From Clostridia bacterium (lineage in GTDB: Bacteria > Bacillota > Clostridia > Oscillospirales > Acutalibacteraceae): a DNA stretch of 64,000 nt. The DNA lies in the NCBI GenBank assembly GCA_017625095.1, contig JAGALQ010000015.1:1-64000 (forward strand). The letters are read 5' to 3'. Below are positions 59,041 to 64,000 of the stretch, piece by piece. The notes under the pieces are model-generated. The model was not told the DNA's origin and did no database searches. It saw nothing but the letters and a program-made list of their open reading frames with translations. Position 1 is the first letter of the stretch. Every line of letters begins with the position of its first letter. The translations under genes were made by a program, and so were the position numbers.

Positions 59041-59055
59041 GGTTGCCCCTACGCG
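59026..59055 (-). repeat. REP element 1 (reverse orientation)
   Basis: Minus-strand reading GTAGGGGCAACCCTATGTGG followed by TTGCCCG; the stem is CGGGCAACC with GGTTGCCC. It lies at the end of the methyltransferase gene and just before the RAYT gene, in the opposite orientation to REP 2. Confidence 0.8.
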
Positions 59056-59077
59056 AAAATATAAAAGGGATGTTGTT

Positions 59078-59578
59078 ATGCTTCTGCAACGAAAAAAATT
59101 AAGGCTTGAAAATTATGATTACTCACAATGTAATGCGTATTTTGTAACGTTGTGTACTCATAACAGACAACAACTTTTTGGTACGATTGAACCTTTACCC
59201 GTAGGGGCGACCCTGCGTGGTCGACCGAACAATCCTGATAAAATGATTGAAAAATGGATTAATGAACTTGAAAACAAATTCTACGAGGTGCGGATTGACT
59301 GCTTTTGTATAATGCCTGATCATTTACATTTAATAATTGTTATACAAAACAGAAATGGTTCGGGTCTTGAGAAAATTATATCGTGGTTAAAAACCATGAC
59401 GACTAATGAGTATATCAGAGGTGTTAAAAGCGGATTGTTTTTACCGTTTGAAAATAAAGTATGGCAACGAAGCTACTACGACCATATAATACGCGATGAA
59501 CAGGATTTAAATGAAAAGCGTGATTATATATTGACAAATCCTATAAGATGGTTAGAAAAAACGAGCTGTCCCGATTGA
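59078..59578 (+). CDS. REP-associated tyrosine transposase (RAYT)
   Basis: ATG 59078 follows AAAGGG. The 166-residue Y1/HUH enzyme has the metal-binding HLH (82-84) in MPDHLHLII, an N-terminal NYDYSQCNAYFVTLCTHNRQ that opens many RAYTs, and a C-terminal VWQRSYYDHIIRDEQDL with the likely nucleophilic Tyr133/134. RAYTs nick REP sequences with a 5'-phosphotyrosine link. Residues 42-50 (VGATLRGRP) are encoded by a REP sequence inserted in frame within the gene. The insert sits between the first strand and the catalytic core. A terminator follows. Confidence 0.9.
   Translation: MLLQRKKLRLENYDYSQCNAYFVTLCTHNRQQLFGTIEPLPVGATLRGRPNNPDKMIEKWINELENKFYEVRIDCFCIMPDHLHLIIVIQNRNGSGLEKIISWLKTMTTNEYIRGVKSGLFLPFENKVWQRSYYDHIIRDEQDLNEKRDYILTNPIRWLEKTSCPD
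59201..59227 (+). repeat. REP element 2, inside the RAYT coding sequence
   Basis: GTAGGGGCGACCCTGCGTGG followed by TCGACCG matches REP 1 in inverse orientation with compensating stem changes (GGGCGACC with GGTCGACC). The inserted 27 bases keep the frame. Confidence 0.8.
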
Positions 59579-59597
59579 GACAGCTCGTTAAATTTTT
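59560..59597. terminator. terminator overlapping the RAYT stop
   Basis: AACGAGCTGTC (59560-59570) pairs with GACAGCTCGTT (59578-59588), then AAATTTTTG. The RAYT stop lies in the loop. It also ends the converging ceramidase-like gene. Confidence 0.8.
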
Positions 59598-59605
59598 GTT
59601 GTATC

Positions 59606-61258
59606 TTATTTAAGTGAATCAAGAAGTGCATAATATTCTGTTACGAGATATGAGCCTATGTGTTTACCGACGGAGAGTGTTTCGTCTGCAATTCCTTCGC
59701 CGATTATGTGCCCCATAAATGCGAAGTTGTTGTCGGTCAGCGCATAACCGATAGCATCGTTTGTGAGGCTGACGGCGTATGTGTCTACACCTTCAACTGC
59801 GGTTGCAAGGCTGTCATAAGGCCACTGTGTGCCGTCCCAGTTTGCGCCGCCTGTAATCTCATCATCCCAGAAAACTTCGGGATAAAGCTCAGCAGGGAAG
59901 AGCGCAAGACCGATTTCGTTGCCGAATTCGAGGTAGCCCATTTCGGTTGCCATACAGTACTTTTTGAAAATAACGCCGTCGTAGAATACCTTGTTGTTTA
60001 CAAGTCCGATTTCGCAGGCAAGGGTGAGGATGCTGTTTTCTGGTGTGATGAAAAGCTCTCTGTGCTTTGCGTTGATAATCGGCTCAAGCTCGTTTGCGTA
60101 GTCTGCACCGATGATAAGCTTGCCGAGCTGAGTGCCGAGGTATCTTGCGTCAGCTCCCTTTTCCTCGTGCTCTGTCATACCGCTTGTGTCAACGCTGATA
60201 TCGCGTGAAATCTGACCGACAGCACCGGGAACCATAACAAAGTTGCCGCCGTTTGTTTCTTTGATGTACTTGTCGATGTAGTAGATATAGTCAGAGCCGA
60301 CAAGCTCGTTGCTTGCGCTGAAAGATGTTGCGTGGCAGGTTATGTCACTGATGTATGTGGGAGCCTTGCCCGAAGAGGGAATGAAGCAGAAGCTTGCTGT
60401 TTCGGGGAGGTCTTCCTTGGCGATAAGATCACGCTTATCCTTGAAATATGCGCTCATATCAATCGGAGCAAAGTAAAGCTTGCCCTCTTCCATATTGTCA
60501 ATGGATTCCTTGATTGCATTGATTGATACGGAAATGAAATGCTGCTTGAAGGATTCGGCTGTTTCAAGACCCGACATTGTGGTCTTGATTCCGAGAAGAT
60601 TGCGCCAGAATGAAGCGAAGAGCTTTGTGAAGAATTCTGTGCTGACACCCTGTGTATCAAGTGCGGAGTGAGCGTGGGTTGCGCTGATATTGATGCTTGC
60701 TACCTTTATGCCCTTTGTCTTGCAGTATTCGAGCACAGCCTTACGCATTGCGCGCGTATCCGTTGAGGTTACACCGAGTGCGTCAATTGCACCGAGCACA
60801 ACAATGCCCTCGCCGCTGTTGTCGTCAATTGCGGTAACGCGGATGCACTGGTCATCGTACACACCCTTGGCGTATTTGTTGAGTAAATCTCTGCCGAGGT
60901 TGTACTTGCCGCTGTCGATATCTTCGGGCACGATACTCTTCTTGGAGTAGCCGAGCTTCCATACGGCGTCCTGAGCTGCCTCGGTCCGGTATGTATCTCT
61001 GCCGGGCAGGAAGCCGATTTCCTCAGAGTCATAATTGTCGATGCTTTCCCAATCAGGCGGGTCAATATAAATTGAGCAGATTGATTTTACAAGTCCTTCA
61101 ACAATGATGTTGAGTGTGTTGTAAAGTCCTTTCATTGCACTGTCGCCGAAGGAAGTTTCCTCCTGTGTCTGCACCGCTGACGTGCCGATTGCGGAGCCTG
61201 TCAACAGCAGTGAAAAGCAGAGAATAACGGAAATGATGCTGATTAGCTTTTTATTCAT
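59606..61258 (-). CDS. secreted neutral-ceramidase-like protein
   Basis: The 550-residue protein has a signal peptide (about 1-28). NISATHAHSALD (about 192-203) resembles the zinc-binding ATHTHSGP of neutral/alkaline ceramidases. ITCHATSFSASNELVGSDY (about 311-329) contains a further conserved His, also as in those enzymes, and GAVGQISRDIS follows. In characterised relatives the enzyme cleaves N-acyl bonds of ceramides. Here the substrate may be a host lipid or an unrelated ester. It has its own promoter and a terminator shared with the RAYT. Confidence 0.75.
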   Translation of the reverse strand: MNKKLISIISVILCFSLLLTGSAIGTSAVQTQEETSFGDSAMKGLYNTLNIIVEGLVKSICSIYIDPPDWESIDNYDSEEIGFLPGRDTYRTEAAQDAVWKLGYSKKSIVPEDIDSGKYNLGRDLLNKYAKGVYDDQCIRVTAIDDNSGEGIVVLGAIDALGVTSTDTRAMRKAVLEYCKTKGIKVASINISATHAHSALDTQGVSTEFFTKLFASFWRNLLGIKTTMSGLETAESFKQHFISVSINAIKESIDNMEEGKLYFAPIDMSAYFKDKRDLIAKEDLPETASFCFIPSSGKAPTYISDITCHATSFSASNELVGSDYIYYIDKYIKETNGGNFVMVPGAVGQISRDISVDTSGMTEHEEKGADARYLGTQLGKLIIGADYANELEPIINAKHRELFITPENSILTLACEIGLVNNKVFYDGVIFKKYCMATEMGYLEFGNEIGLALFPAELYPEVFWDDEITGGANWDGTQWPYDSLATAVEGVDTYAVSLTNDAIGYALTDNNFAFMGHIIGEGIADETLSVGKHIGSYLVTEYYALLDSLK

Positions 61259-61293
61259 TGTGCGGTTTACCTCCCGTTTTTTATATCAAACAT

Positions 61294-61322
61294 ATTGTAT
61301 ATTATTTATGTTTTTTCGTCAA
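61294..61322 (-). promoter_or_regulatory. promoter of the ceramidase-like gene
   Basis: Minus strand: TTGACG, 17 bases, TACAAT. Confidence 0.65.
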
Positions 61323-61439
61323 TCGAAATTCGGAATATATTCTTTGGGAAATGTAAAATAAAGGTCATTATTGAAATTGACAACGTCATACCGCGGTGCT
61401 ATTATAGACACAAACATACTAACGGAGGTGCGGTTGTTT

Positions 61440-63863
61440 ATGGATGATAAAATGTATATCCTTACATACGAACACGGCGGTTATGTTCTCTGGGGCGAAT
61501 GGCTTAAACCCCGACTCAGGGATATTGAACGCTGGCTTGATAAATATCCCAAGCTTAAAATCGGTCTTGATTATGAATCGTTTACGTTTGATGAGTATAC
61601 ACGCTGTGACCCCGAAATTGTCGAAACGGTAGGCCGTCTGCTCAAAAAATATCCGGGCAGGGTAGGCCTCGGCGCCACAACCTACGGTCAGCCGCTTGCT
61701 CTCACAATTTCCGAAGAGTCAAATGCACGTCAGCTTTCTTATGCTGTCAGGACAAACCTGCACTATTTCGGTGTTACACCCAACGTTTACAGCATTTCCG
61801 AGTTTGCGCTGCACAATCAGACACCGCAGCTTATCAACCAGTGCGGCTACGACGCCGCAATGCTTCGCTCACATGTTATGGGTTACGGCTATCCGAAGAA
61901 TTTTGACTGTGCGTGGGGTCTCTGGACCGGTAAGGACAAAACAGCTGTGCCTGCCGTGCCGACCTATCCCGAGCAGGGCAGAGGATACAACTGCACAACC
62001 CTCGATAACTGGATTCTTTCCCGATGGTCAGAGGGTGAAGCAGGCTACGAGCTTGAGGATTTTGAAGAGAAATTCAAAAAATATAAGCCGCTTCTTGCAT
62101 CCCGTTATGACGATGTCTGTCAGCCGATTGAAAGACTGACCGAATATGTTGAAAGCAAGGATAATTACGAATACGCACTGCTTGAGGATATTCCCTCAAT
62201 TTACGGCGAGGCAACGCAGGTGCTTGAAACAACCGATAACGATTTTCACGTGCAGATGCCGTGGGGCTACTGCGGCAACGAGATTTTTAACGGTGTGCGC
62301 GCAAGTGAAGTCGGTGCAGTACAGGCAGAAAAACTCAACGCGCTCAGCGTTATGCTCGGCGGCGAATCACTCGAAAAACAGAGCGAGGATGCGTGGAAGT
62401 ATGCGCTTGCCGCACAGCATCACGATGTTACAATATGCGGTCTGCTCGACCTTTCACGTCGCTTTATTCCCGAATCCGTTGAGCTGTCTGACGGTGTAAA
62501 AGCACAGTCGATATGTGCTCTTGCAGAGCGTTTTGCAAACAAAGACGGCGAATCGCTTCTTGTTTCAAACCTCCATTCATTCGCTGTCAATGAATGGGTT
62601 GAGGTCGAATGCGATAAGGCTTACGATGTTTTTGACGGTGATACAAAAATTGACAGCGAGTATGAATCAGGTAAACTTCGTGTTTGCGTAAATTTAAGTC
62701 CCTTTACAACTAAAAGATACTTGCTTCGTGAAGCTGCTATCTGTGATGAATCCGCTTTTTCCTGGGATTGCGTTACTGGTGAGCTTACAACACCTTACTA
62801 TAAGCTGAGTCTTAATGAAAAGGGTATTGCCTATGTTGCCGATAAGTCGGGAAGAAAAATTTTCGATAACGCTCAGGGTGCACTTTTCACTGCGTGGGTA
62901 GACGGTGAGGACCGTGTATCTGTAGGTGAGTGGACGGTTGAAGCAAACGCTCACAGCGCAGTTGCAACGCAGATGGGTAAACTCGGCACAATCGGCTATA
63001 CATTTGAGATGCGTCTTACCGACAGCAGTGAGCGTATTGACTGCCGCACAAAATTTGAGATGTGCGGTCAGCTTGTAGGCAGAACGGATGTTACACAGGG
63101 CAGACCCGTTCCGCTTACACGAAACGGTCACCATCACGAGGATAAGCTTTGCTTTGTGATGAATGCCTGCCTCGACAGTGACAGAAGAATGGTGCGTGAC
63201 CTGCCTTATTCAATATCTGATTGGAACGGTGCACTTCTTAAAACAGAAGAATATTGGTATCCCAACGATCTTATTCTTATCGATACAGAGGTTCCCGCAG
63301 AGGAATCATTCAATTCGACGACATATATGCACGGCATTTACTGGCTATGTCTTCGCGACAGCAAAAACGGTCTTGCCGTATTTAACCGCGGCTGTATGGG
63401 TTCTGCAATTCAGGGCAACCGTATGCTTATTCCGCTGCTATACTCAAACGAGTATATGTGCGGCACGAGAATCCTTGAGGGCGAGTTTGAGGATGAGTTC
63501 GCGATACTTCCGTTTGACAGCAGTGTCAGCGATTCTCAGCTTCACTCAAAGGCTCTCTCTTATGCTTATCAGCCCGAGGCAGCAATTATCAGAGCGGGTG
63601 ACGGCGATATTTCTTCGTTCACAGCCGCACAGCTTGACTGTGATACGTCAGCTGTTGTGCTTACATCGCTCTATCCCGAAAACGGATACGTCTTTGCTCG
63701 TATGTGTAACTATTCCGATGAGACGGCAACTGCAACCTTCATACCGTCTGTCGGTACGGTTGATGCACAGACTGATCTGCTCGGCAATGTAACCGAAGAG
63801 ATTAACGACGGCAAGCTTACCTTCAGACCCTGGGAAGTCAAGACAGTCAGAATAAAGCTTTAA
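61440..63863 (+). CDS. GH38-like glycosidase (alpha-mannosidase type)
   Basis: ATG 61440 follows GGAGG at about eleven bases; a TTG at 61434 is possible. The 807-residue protein starts with a barrel containing KIGLDYESFTFDEYTRCDPE and RVGLGATTYGQPLALTISEES, as in GH38-like enzymes where a catalytic Asp follows. It has a central helical part with YALAAQHHDVTICG and ends in beta domains closing DLLGNVTEEINDGKLTFRPW, a usual GH38 C-terminus. It should release alpha-mannose from glycans in the cytoplasm, as no signal peptide is present. The exact family is uncertain because only motif-level resemblance is visible. Confidence 0.75.
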   Translation: MDDKMYILTYEHGGYVLWGEWLKPRLRDIERWLDKYPKLKIGLDYESFTFDEYTRCDPEIVETVGRLLKKYPGRVGLGATTYGQPLALTISEESNARQLSYAVRTNLHYFGVTPNVYSISEFALHNQTPQLINQCGYDAAMLRSHVMGYGYPKNFDCAWGLWTGKDKTAVPAVPTYPEQGRGYNCTTLDNWILSRWSEGEAGYELEDFEEKFKKYKPLLASRYDDVCQPIERLTEYVESKDNYEYALLEDIPSIYGEATQVLETTDNDFHVQMPWGYCGNEIFNGVRASEVGAVQAEKLNALSVMLGGESLEKQSEDAWKYALAAQHHDVTICGLLDLSRRFIPESVELSDGVKAQSICALAERFANKDGESLLVSNLHSFAVNEWVEVECDKAYDVFDGDTKIDSEYESGKLRVCVNLSPFTTKRYLLREAAICDESAFSWDCVTGELTTPYYKLSLNEKGIAYVADKSGRKIFDNAQGALFTAWVDGEDRVSVGEWTVEANAHSAVATQMGKLGTIGYTFEMRLTDSSERIDCRTKFEMCGQLVGRTDVTQGRPVPLTRNGHHHEDKLCFVMNACLDSDRRMVRDLPYSISDWNGALLKTEEYWYPNDLILIDTEVPAEESFNSTTYMHGIYWLCLRDSKNGLAVFNRGCMGSAIQGNRMLIPLLYSNEYMCGTRILEGEFEDEFAILPFDSSVSDSQLHSKALSYAYQPEAAIIRAGDGDISSFTAAQLDCDTSAVVLTSLYPENGYVFARMCNYSDETATATFIPSVGTVDAQTDLLGNVTEEINDGKLTFRPWEVKTVRIKL

Positions 63864-63865
63864 GA

Positions 63866-63900
63866 AACAGACCCCTTGAAACAAAATCAAGGGGTCTGTG
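63866..63900. terminator. terminator between the GH38-like and SDR genes
   Basis: ACAGACCCCTTGA pairs with TCAAGGGGTCTGT. Near-perfect stem between converging genes. Confidence 0.8.
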
Positions 63901-64000
63901 TTATTCTTTCCATATAAAGTAGTAGTTAATTGATTCGCCACCGTCAACTACTATGCTCTGACCTGTACAGAATTTATTTGTCACGGTCAGAAAGTATGCC
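63901..64000 (-). CDS. short-chain dehydrogenase/reductase, C-terminal end only
   Basis: The last 32 codons of a minus-strand gene run off the window. The reading AYFLTVTNKFCTGQSIVVDG followed by GESINYYFIWKE is the classical SDR C-terminus, where G-Q-x-I-x-V-D-G-G forms the last strand. The catalytic Tyr-x-x-x-Lys and the Rossmann motif lie outside the window, so activity cannot be judged. Confidence 0.85.
   Translation of the reverse strand, partial: AYFLTVTNKFCTGQSIVVDGGESINYYFIWKE

Noticed and set aside
1..64000. CRISPR array, rRNA or tRNA genes
   Set aside because: No regularly spaced repeats, no GGTTCGANTC-type T-loop with matching acceptor stems and no rRNA core sequence were noticed on either strand; a tRNAscan run would be decisive.

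Overview
The window looks like a chromosomal stretch of an anaerobic, Gram-positive gut or rumen Clostridia member, probably Oscillospirales/Ruminococcaceae-like. This is inferred from the SCIFF peptide with its radical-SAM maturase, a full Rnf complex, the NiaR nicotinate regulator, TnpV/DUF6809 mobile-element genes, many glycan-degrading enzymes and strong AGGAGG-type ribosome sites. Promoters are uniformly TTGACA/TTGCAA, 16-17 nt, TATAAT-like. No rRNA, tRNA or CRISPR array was seen.

Layout. 1-13626 is accessory DNA: a broken HsdR tail, TnpV and two small transposon-associated genes, a Fic enzyme, GNAT enzymes, a structured RNA with its own promoter and terminator ahead of a SLOG-like gene, a secreted-type GH78 rhamnosidase, a Zn alcohol dehydrogenase, a DUF5131/Mrr-like chimera, TfoX, and a decayed mobilisable element (ParM/ParR-like pair, oriT-like repeats, MobC, truncated relaxase). 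A ~250 bp direct repeat (306-554 and 13266-13513) brackets this region. 13715-17390 is a compact NAD operon, nadA-nadB-nadC-niaR, with a palindrome over its -35 box.

17431-34377 mixes glycan enzymes (DUF4038, two beta-helix proteins, one GH110-like, and GH43), a second TfoX copy, a ferredoxin/Crp-Fnr divergent pair, an XRE-TPR regulator, a frameshifted gene, PAP2, HD and HAD enzymes, a PnuC-like transporter and two calcineurin-like phosphoesterases. 34385-34582 can fold into two mutually exclusive structures and ends in a terminator. 34686-45830 holds DUF4838, DUF2804, an APC permease, nanA, the SCIFF pair, an Orn/Lys/Arg decarboxylase-fold protein, a third phosphoesterase and a GPH symporter.

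45894-52939 (minus strand) is apbE, NusG-II, Gx transporter and rnfCDGEAB, the ion-pumping ferredoxin:NAD oxidoreductase with its flavin transferase. 53140-64000 has an iron alcohol dehydrogenase, gap, a BNR-repeat protein, an MFS transporter, a methyltransferase, a RAYT (REP-associated transposase) with a REP sequence inside its own coding region, a ceramidase-like secreted protein, a GH38-like mannosidase and the end of an SDR gene.

Together the genes suggest a fermentative saccharolytic anaerobe that trims host or plant glycans (rhamnose, galactose, mannose, possibly sialic acid), runs glycolysis through GAPDH and alcohol dehydrogenases, and couples reduced ferredoxin to NAD through Rnf. 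The most unusual signals are the two structured RNAs (3713-3890 and 34385-34582), the ribosome-site hairpin at 286-325, the crossing inverted repeats after gap, and the REP inside the RAYT gene.
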